Shown: positions 17,329 to 25,293 of the stretch, one piece after another
Position numbering within the stretch: the stretch's first letter is position 1
Layout: each line of letters opens with the position of its first letter
Origin: JAUNKE01 sp041853585
Lineage (GTDB): Bacteria; Bacillota; Clostridia; Peptostreptococcales; Filifactoraceae
NCBI GenBank assembly: GCA_041853585.1
Contig: JBGZSM010000069.1
Span: 19,139 to 83,138, forward strand
DNA: 64,000 nucleotides
Direction of reading: 5' to 3'
Made by a program: the position numbers and the translations under genes
Notes under the pieces: model-generated
The model's input: only the letters and a program-made list of their open reading frames with translations
What the model was told of the DNA's origin: nothing
The model's database searches: none

Positions 17329-18267
17329 TTATCCAAGTTCTTCGATGTGATATCGATTCCTCACTTCACGATATAATCTTACAATCGTGACGATGCCGAC
17401 AACCAAGGACAGACCGCCCCATACGAAGAAATCAAAATAAAACTCACTTTTTAGGCCATAGTATTCAAGGATATTAAACAAATTTATAAATACTTCCGGG
17501 AAAGTTAAGTCCGGCGTTTCCACACGAAGCTCTCTAAAAGCAGCCCAAGACCAATCGCTCAGAATTGCAACGATGACGCCGATGCTTCCCGCTACAAAAG
17601 AAATAATTGTGCCGAGCAGCCCGATTTTGCCGGCGAATTTTTCATAGCCCTTGAAAGCTAAGAAATACACGACCATCCCTGCAAGCCACGCCCAGATTCC
17701 CAGCAGGGAAACCAGAAAATAAATCACCGCTCCGATGACTGAACCGCCGATTGCACCTAAAATTCCTAAAACGACATTTTCTGAACGCCCGTCGATTTCC
17801 TTTTGATATTCCGCCATCTGCCCCGACATGTGAACGCGCGCATCCTCGGACAGATAGTGATATTCCATATTTGCCTTTACCAATCTGACTGTCCCGTCAT
17901 CAACGCCAAGCGCAAAGCATCCCGTTGTATATTCATTTCTTGAGAGATACTCGGTCAACTCTTCCAACGCATTGCTCAGGTGCTTCTTCAGTTTACCGGA
18001 AAAAAGAGTATTCTTCCCCTCAATAACGATGGTATTTACGGATTGATAAGCCTTTCGAATGACTTTTCCATCGACCAGCGATTCCAACTTTGTCTTCAAT
18101 CGGTTATCATCATACGGGCGGCTCGCCCCTATACGAACTAAAAAAAATCCGGTTCCTTCATCAAAAAGAAGCGTCGTGTAATAGCCGTTCACCTTGCCAT
18201 AGTACACATTTTCTTTAAATGCCAAATTGTAATCTTTCTTCAAAAAACCATAATTGTTCAGTTGCAT
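17329..18267 (-). CDS. Membrane protein of unknown function
   Basis: A 312-residue protein with a soluble N-terminal half (residues 1-160, rich in charged and aromatic residues) and a C-terminal half with four membrane segments (about 170-190, 192-208, 217-240 and 282-300), the first two Gly-rich (LGILGAIGGSVIGAVIYFL). The stretch FKGYEKFAGKIG lies between helices 2 and 3. No family was recognised. It starts 51 bases downstream of tcdA, behind AAGGGGG, and could be co-transcribed. Confidence 0.7.
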   Translation of the reverse strand: MQLNNYGFLKKDYNLAFKENVYYGKVNGYYTTLLFDEGTGFFLVRIGASRPYDDNRLKTKLESLVDGKVIRKAYQSVNTIVIEGKNTLFSGKLKKHLSNALEELTEYLSRNEYTTGCFALGVDDGTVRLVKANMEYHYLSEDARVHMSGQMAEYQKEIDGRSENVVLGILGAIGGSVIGAVIYFLVSLLGIWAWLAGMVVYFLAFKGYEKFAGKIGLLGTIISFVAGSIGVIVAILSDWSWAAFRELRVETPDLTFPEVFINLFNILEYYGLKSEFYFDFFVWGGLSLVVGIVTIVRLYREVRNRYHIEELG

Positions 18268-18318
18268 TGTAACCCCCTTAAAAATTTATACTTTTCTATT
18301 TTAACCGATTAGAAAAAT

Positions 18319-19029
18319 CTAATCAAGCTCTTTTGCAATTTTTCGCACGACAAAAGATGCCATCATCAGCCCGGCAACCGGCGGTACAAAAGCACAGCTC
18401 GCCGGAATTTCTCTTTTGCCCGCCGATGCAATACTCTGCTTCGGCTTTCTCGGCGGTTCATCCGAAAAGACCACATCCAAGTCAGCGATACCTCTATCCT
18501 TTAGCTCCTTGCGCATCACTTTCGCCAAAGGGTCGGTATGAGTCTTTGCCAATTTTGTAATCTGAATTCTCGTCGGGTCGATTTTGTTTCCCATGCCCAT
18601 TGAGCTGATGATAGGAATATTTTTCTCCTTGCAGGTCTTTATCAAAAAGATTTTGGAAGTGATGATATCAATTGCATCAACGACAAAATCAAAATCCGCC
18701 GCAAAAAATTCGTCGCTGTTCTCCGGCAGATATTTCTTATCAAAAATATGCAGTTTGATCTGCGGATTGATTTGCAAAATGCGCTCCGCCATCACCGACA
18801 CCTTGCTCTTGCCCACAGTTTCCATCAACGCGGGAATTTGTCGATTCAAATTGCTGGTATCAATCCGGTCAAAATCCACAATGCTCATCTCGCCCACGCC
18901 CGAGCGCGCAATCGCCTCCGCAGCAAAACTTCCCACGCCGCCGATGCCGAAAATTGCCACATGCGATAACGACAGTCTTTGCATCGCTTCTTTTCCAATC
19001 AATAACTCCGTTCTAAAAAATTGCTCCAT
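18319..19029 (-). CDS. tcdA: tRNA threonylcarbamoyladenosine dehydratase
   Basis: A 236-residue ThiF/E1-like enzyme with nucleotide-binding HVAIFGIGGVGSFAAEAIARSGVG, then DFDRIDTSNLNRQ, VVDAIDIITSK, ISSMGMGNKIDPTRI and a C-terminal IPASCAFVPPVAGLMMAS. This is the TcdA/CsdL pattern. The enzyme uses ATP to cyclise t6A37 in tRNA to ct6A. GGAGAGTTT precedes the ATG. There are no functionally linked neighbours. Confidence 0.93.
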   Translation of the reverse strand: MEQFFRTELLIGKEAMQRLSLSHVAIFGIGGVGSFAAEAIARSGVGEMSIVDFDRIDTSNLNRQIPALMETVGKSKVSVMAERILQINPQIKLHIFDKKYLPENSDEFFAADFDFVVDAIDIITSKIFLIKTCKEKNIPIISSMGMGNKIDPTRIQITKLAKTHTDPLAKVMRKELKDRGIADLDVVFSDEPPRKPKQSIASAGKREIPASCAFVPPVAGLMMASFVVRKIAKELD

Positions 19030-19386
19030 AAACTCTCCACTTATCTATTATACTTCATGCCATACCGCTCCGATTCAAACAACATGAAATTGCGTTGATT
19101 CGTCTGTGATTCTCCGCAAAGAAAGACAGAAAAATTGCTGTTTTGAATGAAGTTCTGCATTTCATTTCTCATACTTTGTTACTATAAAGCAAAAAATCGA
19201 GTTTTGCAAGATAAAATCGCCGGATGCATATCAATCATCAACATAAAAAAGCTGTTGCAGAACGTAAAATCTCTTTCTGCAATCTCCCGAGGCAATGTTT
19301 CTCATTGCCTGAAGAATATTCTTATTTTACAACAGATTCCGGACTTGACTAGTATCATTAAAACGGTTGATGCAAAGCCAAAACTT
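19030..19386. other. Gene-free region with nested inverted repeats
   Basis: No gene is seen between tcdA and the following unknown gene. The central part folds into a nested structure listed separately. No clear promoter was identified. Confidence 0.6.
19252..19335. repeat. Nested inverted-repeat element of 84 bases
   Basis: CTGTT at one end pairs with AACAG at the other, GTAAAAT pairs with ATTTTAC inside that, and AGGCAATG-TTTCT-CATTGCCT forms a perfect 8-bp hairpin in the middle. GCAGAA/TTCTGC offers an alternative helix. It could be a small non-autonomous element or a structured RNA; no target-site duplication was found. Confidence 0.5.
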
Positions 19387-20064
19387 CTATCTCCACCAAC
19401 CGAGGAATTTATAACCGTCAATAACTTCGATATAAAACCAATCCACCATTTTACTTAGAGCTAAAATATTTTTATCTCTCTTGATTTCTTCAAATGTAAA
19501 ACCCGAAATTATAATCTGTCTCTCAATGCAATTTATACTTGGATCTAAATAATATTCAAAAAAAGGATCTCTTCCCATCTTTTCAATCTGCTTAGCAATT
19601 TCATCCTCACCCATGTCCACATCGCTTTTGAATCTAAACTTGCCATATATTATATCCGTATCAATGCAATTCTCTCTAATTTCTCTTAAAGTGAAGTATT
19701 CCAACCACTTATTAATGCGCCCTTCTTTCTTTAATTCTAAAAAAAGATTCATCACACACGGATCCACTCCGATTACATTACAAAATCTCTTTCCATTATA
19801 CAACTCCGCAAAAGATAATTTATCAAAGATTTTTCTAAACATGTCAATTTCTTTCTCAATATCAGCAGTTAAAAAGCATGCTTTTCCTACAAGGCTTTCG
19901 TCCGGAGATTGACACCGTTCTTTAAATACAAAAAAGTAAGCCAGAGATATTTGTATGTTGATATTTTTTTCGATAATATCTTTCATTTCGTTTTGATCGA
20001 TTAACTTCTTATCATAACATTTAAAGGTCTCCAATACTTTAACGCGTTCTCCATTTGGAATCAT
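19387..20064 (-). CDS. Hypothetical protein
   Basis: A 225-residue soluble protein with a good ribosome site (GGAG, 8-base spacer). It is rich in Ile, Lys, Glu and Phe and more AT-biased in codon use than its neighbours. Visible stretches include FFVFKERCQSPDESLVGKAC and DMGEDEIAKQIEKMGRDPFF. No family was recognised. It sits in a patch of decayed sequence between tcdA and the methionine genes, so it may be an acquired accessory gene. An immunity-protein role is possible but nothing in the sequence shows it. Confidence 0.65.
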   Translation of the reverse strand: MIPNGERVKVLETFKCYDKKLIDQNEMKDIIEKNINIQISLAYFFVFKERCQSPDESLVGKACFLTADIEKEIDMFRKIFDKLSFAELYNGKRFCNVIGVDPCVMNLFLELKKEGRINKWLEYFTLREIRENCIDTDIIYGKFRFKSDVDMGEDEIAKQIEKMGRDPFFEYYLDPSINCIERQIIISGFTFEEIKRDKNILALSKMVDWFYIEVIDGYKFLGWWR

Positions 20065-20635
20065 AGTAATTAACTCCTATCAAATTTTATTATCTAAAAT
20101 AACCGAACCGAATCGGCGCCATCGAACCAACCCTTTCATAGTTATCTGCAAAGATTGAATTTGTCAGCAGAAATCGAACTCAATCCGCAACCCGCATACA
20201 TGCTATTTCCTCATACAAAGTTGTCATTGCGAATCGTTCGGTCTCTCAAAAATATATAAAACAGGTTTTTGATTCATAGTGGCTTACTCTCCCCGATAAT
20301 CTCTTTTCCTCCGTCGGGATATCACTTATAAATATTCTACGGCACTATGAGTGACCGAAAACTCGGAGCATGAGTTTAAGCGATAGCTCTACGAGTAGCT
20401 CTGCCCAAAAATTCTTCCTGTTCTTCTTTTATCATCGTAAAAAGTCTTTTACTTCCAATTTTTTATTTTTCAACATATCAAAGCTCTTTTCAAACATTTT
20501 TACGGTTAATTAGATTGTATTACATGGCAGTAAATTTTTCAACAACTTCAAAAGCAAAGTAAATAACGACTGATTATAAATATTGCTAAGCGGCACAGAG
20601 TTAAAAATCAAGACTTCTTTTCTCTTTTTATTTGC
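20065..20635. other. Gene-free, probably decayed region
   Basis: About 570 bases with only short broken frames. On the minus strand a possible remnant starts near 20500 (MFEKSFDMLKNKKLEVKDFL), shifts frame to MIKEEQEEFLGRATRRAIA and stops. Nothing recognisable. Confidence 0.5.
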
Positions 20636-20666
20636 AAGAAAAAAAGAGCAGTGTGACCGCTCTTTT
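20636..20666 (-). terminator. Hairpin terminator
   Basis: AAAAGAGC pairs with GCTCTTTT across a 9-base loop, with a run of T on the minus strand (and four on the plus), so it may work in both directions. Confidence 0.7.
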
Positions 20667-20669
20667 CAA

Positions 20670-20930
20670 ATTTAAAAATCAATTTTTATAATCACCCTAA
20701 TTTGAATGACCATTTCGTCTGAATCACTATCCCATTTCTCAATCTCATAGCCTAACAATAGGAAGAATTTTTTCCAAAGAATACAATCACATTCCTTTCT
20801 CCATCAGAACTATAAGCCGCTATTTCAGCTCAGACTACAACTTCATTGAAAATTTCGCCATGCGAATTCTAATGGCGTTTACCATTTGCTATTGAATCTG
20901 ATTGACGCTCGTCAAAAATCACAATTACCC
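20670..20930 (-). pseudogene. Possible decayed small gene
   Basis: Two minus-strand frames carry protein-like sequence broken by stops and a frameshift: one gives AEIAAYSSDGERNVIVFFGK, the next, after a shift near 20765, gives YEIEKWDSDSDEMVIQIRV followed by IIKIDF and a stop. Together they look like the end of a small protein of no known family. The frame is interrupted further upstream by two stops. Confidence 0.35.
20751..20784 (+). repeat. Direct repeat, left copy
   Basis: CCTAACAATAGGAAGAATTT plus about 14 more bases resembles the segment at 20931-20964, 180 bases away. Related to the dispersed CCTATATAATAGGAAGA repeat. Confidence 0.5.
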
Positions 20931-20964
20931 CCTATATAATAGGAAGAGATTTTTTCAGAGAATG
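20931..20964 (+). repeat. Dispersed repeat, copy 2 (reversed)
   Basis: CCTATATAATAGGAAGAGAT followed by TTTTTCAGAGAAT, ending two bases before the stop codon of the aspartokinase fragment. This is the opposite orientation to the copies at 1491, 57869 and 62452. Confidence 0.6.
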
Positions 20965-20965
20965 A

Positions 20966-21274
20966 TTAAGAAGGGATTTTTTCGAGTTCGTACTCGTTAA
21001 AACGATTTAGTTTTTCCTGCTGCATATCATACAGTTGAATCAATAAATCGGTCACCTTGATGTCATCATCAAATCTTTTGCCCGGTGCGGAAACGACGAT
21101 ACAGCATCGCTCCTCCTGACACTCAACGATGGCCTTCACTTTTCGAAATTGAATCGAATCGCACAAAGAAGAGCCGCCGAATTTCGCGACAGTCTTTTTA
21201 CAAACGACTTGTTCGCTCGTCATCGTTACCATGCTCCCCCCGTTATTTGTGTTTTGCAATAATAATCTTTCCAT
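20966..21274 (-). CDS. Aspartokinase N-terminal fragment
   Basis: The 102-residue product carries only the beginning of an aspartate kinase: TVAKFGGSSLCDSIQFRKVK (KFGGSS at 31-36, the ATP/aspartate site), then IVVSAPGKRFDDDIKVTDLL, and stops soon after (YELEKIPS). The remaining catalytic part, starting where this ends, is fused to homoserine dehydrogenase about 4 kb upstream. GGAGAGCC gives a proper ribosome site, so the fragment is probably translated. Either the two parts reassemble into an active kinase, or this is the 5' remnant of a gene cut by rearrangement. The stop lies against a dispersed repeat. Confidence 0.85.
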   Translation of the reverse strand: MERLLLQNTNNGGSMVTMTSEQVVCKKTVAKFGGSSLCDSIQFRKVKAIVECQEERCCIVVSAPGKRFDDDIKVTDLLIQLYDMQQEKLNRFNEYELEKIPS

Positions 21275-21304
21275 TGGCTCTCCTTTCATTAAAATTTTTT
21301 TTGG

Positions 21305-21323
21305 GTTTTTGTTTTAGTTTTGT
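21305..21323 (+). repeat. 19-base inverted repeat, left copy
   Basis: GTTTTTGTTTTAGTTTTGT occurs here on the plus strand and exactly, on the minus strand, in the leader of the aspartokinase/homoserine dehydrogenase gene at 27066-27084. In both places AAAGACTG and a T run follow. Confidence 0.6.
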
Positions 21324-21449
21324 CCGTAATATAAAGACTGTTGTTTTTTAATTATAGACAATTATAACAAAGCATTTTAAAAAATGCAAGCACTTTTGAA
21401 TTTTTTTATTCAAAAAATGTCCTTGTGAGCATTATTGCTGCTCAATTTT

Positions 21450-22412
21450 TTATTTTTGTTTCTGATTTTGAAGCTCTCCTTCCCTTGATGTCGGCAAGAC
21501 ATCCGACGAAATCCGCTCGATGTCAAATGGTGTTTCCTGATACACAAAATAGTTGAGCCAGTTGGAAAAAAATAAATTGGCATGCGCTCGCCAGCGCACA
21601 TGAATTTTCTCCTGCTCGTCTTCAAAATAATTGCTCGGCATCGCAGTCGCCAATCCCAAATCCCTGTCGCGCAAATATTCCTGATACAAGGTATCGGCAT
21701 TGTATTCAAAATGTCCTGATACGAAAATTTGGCGATTGTCCTTGGATGTTACGATGGCGGCACCCGTCTTTTCACAGCCGGCTATCAGCGTAAGCGCCGG
21801 ATGATTCATTATGGAATCCAGCGGATTGAGCGTATATCTTGACTGCGGAATAAAAAATTCATCATCGAATCCTTTCGTAATCAGCGAAGATGCTCGCAGC
21901 TTGTACGGAAAGATGCCGAATATTTTTTCCGTTCGCTCCTGTTTTCCAATTCCGTAATAATGATAAAGTCCCGCCTGCGACGCCCAACAGATAAACATCG
22001 TCGAAAAGACATTGGTTTTGGCAAAATCAAAAATTTCGCCGAGCTCTTTCCAATAATCTACTTCTTCAAAATCCATTTTTTCAACCGGCGCTCCGGTCAC
22101 AATCATCGCATCGTATTTGTTGCGCCGAATGTCGCCGAAAGTTTTGTAAAATCGTGCCAAATGCGAAGCGCTCGTGTTCTTGGATTGATAGCTGTCCGTT
22201 CGTACAAAGTCAACCGACACTTGCAAAGGCGTGTTGGAAAGCATGCGAAGCAATTGCGTTTCCGTTTCTTCTTTTTTCGGCATCAGATTCAAAATTGCAA
22301 CGCGCAGCGGTCGAATATCCTGCGTTTTTGCTCTTTGCGGCGTTATTGTAAAAATTTGTTCCTCTTGTAAAATGCCGTTTGCCGGCAAATCTTGCGGTAT
22401 GATGAGTGGCAT
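21450..22412 (-). CDS. metA: Homoserine O-acetyltransferase (MetA type)
   Basis: A 320-residue MetA: PLRVAILNLMPKKEETETQL, MIVTGAPVEKMDFEEVDYW, the nucleophile in FICWASQAGLYHYYGI (Cys about 142), and SGHFEYNADTLYQEY with the catalytic His and Glu. Residue 111 is Glu (TGAPVE), the residue known in Bacillota MetA to give acetyl-CoA instead of succinyl-CoA specificity. It therefore most likely makes O-acetylhomoserine for the MetY encoded 11 bases upstream. The ribosome site is TAGGAGG. Confidence 0.93.
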   Translation of the reverse strand: MPLIIPQDLPANGILQEEQIFTITPQRAKTQDIRPLRVAILNLMPKKEETETQLLRMLSNTPLQVSVDFVRTDSYQSKNTSASHLARFYKTFGDIRRNKYDAMIVTGAPVEKMDFEEVDYWKELGEIFDFAKTNVFSTMFICWASQAGLYHYYGIGKQERTEKIFGIFPYKLRASSLITKGFDDEFFIPQSRYTLNPLDSIMNHPALTLIAGCEKTGAAIVTSKDNRQIFVSGHFEYNADTLYQEYLRDRDLGLATAMPSNYFEDEQEKIHVRWRAHANLFFSNWLNYFVYQETPFDIERISSDVLPTSREGELQNQKQK

Positions 22413-22423
22413 AGTTCCTCCTA

Positions 22424-23710
22424 CTAAATTCGAGCGAGCGCCTGCTCCAAATCTCGAATAATATCCTGCGCGTCTTCAATTCCGCAGGACAATCGCAATC
22501 CGTTGGGCTTGATTTGCGCTTTTTTCAAATCTTCTTCGGAAAGCTGTCGATGGGTCGAGCTTGCCGGATGTAAAATATGCGTTCGCACATCGCAAACATG
22601 TACGACCAAGGTCGCCAGCTCCAATGAATCGATAAATTGTTTCGCTTGCTGTGCACCGCCGCAAACTCCAAACATAATGACCCCGCCGCCGCCGCGCAGA
22701 TATTTTTTTGCATTCTCATAAGTCGGCGAATTCTCCAGTAAAGGATAATTCACAAAATCGACTTTGGGATGCTTCTGCAAAAACTCGGCAACCGCCAGTC
22801 CGTTTTGCGAATGTCTTTCCATACGCAAAGCCAGCGTTTCGATTCCGAGCGTTGTCAAAAACGCGTTGAACGGACTCATCGTCGCTCCCAAATCTCGCAG
22901 AAAAACCACTCTCGCCTTCGTGATAAAGGCGGCATTGCCGAAGCTTTGTGTGTAGCTGAGTCCGTGATATGCCGAATCCGGCTCGGTGAGATGCGGAAAC
23001 TTTCCATTCGTCCAATCAAATTTTCCCGCATCGACAATCAAACCGCCGACGCTGGTCGCATGCCCGTCCAAATACTTCGTCGATGAATGGATGATGACAT
23101 CCGCTCCCCATTCAACCGGGCGACACAGACAAGGTGTCGCGAAAGTATTATCCACAAAAAGCGGCAAGCCGTTGCGATGTGCAATTTCGGCGAGTCGCTC
23201 GACATCAAGCACATCGACATTCGGATTTCCGATAATCTCGGTGTAAATCAGCTTCGTATTCGGACGAATGGCTCGCTCGATTTCTTCATCACTTGAATCA
23301 AATCCGACAAAACTGACCTCTATCCCGAATTTCTTGAAAGTCGTCCCGAGCAAGGTGAAAGTTCCGCCATACAAATTGTTGAGTGCCACGATATGCTCGC
23401 CCGTATTACAAATCGTGAGTATCGAAAGTAAAATCGCCGCCTGCCCCGACGAGGTTGCCAAAGCGCCGACTCCTCCTTCGAGCGTTGCAATTTTGGATTC
23501 CAAACTTGCCACCGTCGGATTGGAAATTCTGCTATACATGTGACCTTCTTTTTGCAAATCGAACAATGCGGCAACCTCATCCGCGCTGTCGTATTGATAG
23601 GTCGTACTTTGAACAATCGGCAATATTCTCGGCTCTCCGTTTTTCGCTTCATAGCCCGCCTGCACGCATAAAGTATCGGTGCTGAACTTTCCAAATTCAA
23701 ACTTCGTCAT
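22424..23710 (-). CDS. metY: O-acetylhomoserine sulfhydrylase
   Basis: A 428-residue PLP enzyme of the Cys/Met metabolism family. It has TTYQYDSADEVAALFDLQ, YSRISNPTV, EGGVGALATSSGQAA, the Lys-containing HSSTKYLDGHATSVGG and the C-terminal LHPASSTHRQL and LRLSCGIED. Length and these motifs fit MetY. It uses sulfide and O-acetylhomoserine to make homocysteine. AAGGAGG precedes the ATG at 23710. It is the first gene after a T-box leader and forms an operon with metA and perhaps the aspartokinase fragment. Confidence 0.93.
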   Translation of the reverse strand: MTKFEFGKFSTDTLCVQAGYEAKNGEPRILPIVQSTTYQYDSADEVAALFDLQKEGHMYSRISNPTVASLESKIATLEGGVGALATSSGQAAILLSILTICNTGEHIVALNNLYGGTFTLLGTTFKKFGIEVSFVGFDSSDEEIERAIRPNTKLIYTEIIGNPNVDVLDVERLAEIAHRNGLPLFVDNTFATPCLCRPVEWGADVIIHSSTKYLDGHATSVGGLIVDAGKFDWTNGKFPHLTEPDSAYHGLSYTQSFGNAAFITKARVVFLRDLGATMSPFNAFLTTLGIETLALRMERHSQNGLAVAEFLQKHPKVDFVNYPLLENSPTYENAKKYLRGGGGVIMFGVCGGAQQAKQFIDSLELATLVVHVCDVRTHILHPASSTHRQLSEEDLKKAQIKPNGLRLSCGIEDAQDIIRDLEQALARI

Positions 23711-23731
23711 AAAATCCTCCTTGCAATTTCC

Positions 23732-24010
23732 AATAAAAAAAGCTCCTATCCCAAAAGGACAGAAGCTACTCCGTGATACCACCTTTATTTATTTTTGCCT
23801 CGCGACAAAAAACTCCGCGGGTACAATCATACCCCGACGCTGTAACAGGCGCACCCGTCCGAGCCTACCTATCGACCCGGCCCACAAAAAGACCATCTTC
23901 CACACGATTTTTGTTATCCCCTCACACCCAACGGGGACTCTCTGAAACATACTTTCGAATGTACTCTTCTTTCTATAAGGTTTATTCGCGATCTCTCGCT
24001 TGATTTAATT
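23732..24010 (-). promoter_or_regulatory. T-box riboswitch, probably tRNA-Met
   Basis: The minus strand has the T-box sequence AAGGTGGTATCACGG (plus 23771-23785), which pairs with uncharged tRNA acceptor ends, followed by a terminator (AGCTTCTGTCC paired with GGATAGGAGCT, then TTTTTTT). Upstream are a stem I with the AGAGAGTC region and, in the expected specifier bulge, GGAAGATGGTC containing ATG, the Met codon. It should let metY-metA be read only when Met-tRNA is uncharged. Confidence 0.9.
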
Positions 24011-24184
24011 TCGTTCATTCTAGCAAAGAACAATAAAATTGTCAATACATTTTTTAAATTTTAAAATATGATTCTGTTTTCTGATTTTACATTTTGAAAT
24101 ACGATTTTTTTGGATTTCCAATTTGCGATTTATATTTTATTTTTCATTTTGTATTATGAATTTCAAATTTCAAATTCGGCTTCA
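24011..24184. other. AT-rich spacer
   Basis: No gene. Contains repeated short AATTTCAAATTT-like words and TTCATAATACAAAA on the minus strand, also seen in the spacer at 51215-51300. The T-box promoter should lie near its left edge. Confidence 0.5.
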
Positions 24185-25261
24185 TCAATCCAAATAGCCC
24201 ATCGCCTTAATCATTTCGGCAACCAACAATGCCCCGCCCGCCGCGCCGCGCAAAGTATTGTGCGACAATCCGACGAATCGGTAGTCAAAAATCGAATCCT
24301 CGCGCAAACGACCCGCCGACACCTGCATTCCTTTTTGTGCCTCACGCTCCAACTTGGTCTGCGGTCGGTTGTCCTCTTCAAAATATACGATAAAAGGCTT
24401 CGGCGCCGATGGCAAATTCAGCTTGTCGATGGCGGTTTCAAAATTTTTCCATCGTGCCAAAATTTCTTCCCTTCTCGGCTTCTTGTCAAATTTGACCGAA
24501 ACGGTCGCCATATGTCCGTCGCTCACCGGCACGCGAATACATTGCGCTGAAATAACCGGCTCGCTTGCAGGCAGAATTTCCCGCTCGATTACTTCACCCA
24601 AGATTCGAAGCGGCTCCTTCTCGCTTTTTTCTTCTTCGCCGCCGATAAAAGGAATCACATTGTCCACCATCTCGCTCCAAGTGTCAAAAGTTTTTCCCGC
24701 ACCCGAAATCGCCTGATAGGTGCTGACGACAACCTCCTTCAAACCGAAATCTCTAAGTGCAAAGAGCATCGGCACATAGCTTTGGATGGAGCAATTCGGT
24801 TTTACCGCAATAAATCCTTTTTTTGTGCCCAATCTTTTCTTTTGCGCCTCCACAATTTCGATATGATTTTTATTCAGCTCCGGAATAATCATCGGCACAT
24901 CCTTGGTCCAACGATTCGCCGAATTGTTCGATACGACGATGACTTCAGCTTTGGCATATCTTTCCTCCAGCTCGACAATCGCCTGCTTGTCCATATCCAA
25001 CGCACAGAGCACGAGCTCGACCTGCGGCACGATTTTTTCCAAGTTGTGCACATCCTCCACAATCATATCCTTGACATAGTTCGGCATCGGCGATTTCAAA
25101 TTCCAACGACCGCGCACCGCTTCCTGATAGGATTTTCCCTCGGACGATGCACTCGCCGCCAATACTTTGACATCGAAATACGGATGATTTTCAAGCAGTT
25201 GGATAAAGCGCTGCCCAACCATTCCGGTCGCACCCAAAATTGCAATATTTGTCTTTTTCAT
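24185..25261 (-). CDS. asd: Aspartate-semialdehyde dehydrogenase
   Basis: A 358-residue enzyme of the archaeal/fungal-type Asd group: NIAILGATGMVGQRFIQLLE at the N-terminus, VVSNNSANRW, the active-site Cys in VKPNCSIQSYVPMLFAL, TYQAISGAGK and CIRVPVSDGHMATVSVKF. It reduces aspartyl phosphate to aspartate semialdehyde with NADPH. It follows the aspartokinase/homoserine dehydrogenase gene by 32 bases and clearly shares its transcript. GGAG precedes the ATG. Confidence 0.94.
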   Translation of the reverse strand: MKKTNIAILGATGMVGQRFIQLLENHPYFDVKVLAASASSEGKSYQEAVRGRWNLKSPMPNYVKDMIVEDVHNLEKIVPQVELVLCALDMDKQAIVELEERYAKAEVIVVSNNSANRWTKDVPMIIPELNKNHIEIVEAQKKRLGTKKGFIAVKPNCSIQSYVPMLFALRDFGLKEVVVSTYQAISGAGKTFDTWSEMVDNVIPFIGGEEEKSEKEPLRILGEVIEREILPASEPVISAQCIRVPVSDGHMATVSVKFDKKPRREEILARWKNFETAIDKLNLPSAPKPFIVYFEEDNRPQTKLEREAQKGMQVSAGRLREDSIFDYRFVGLSHNTLRGAAGGALLVAEMIKAMGYLD

Positions 25262-25293
25262 ATCGACTCCATTCTCTTACAAGCGATTGGTCA

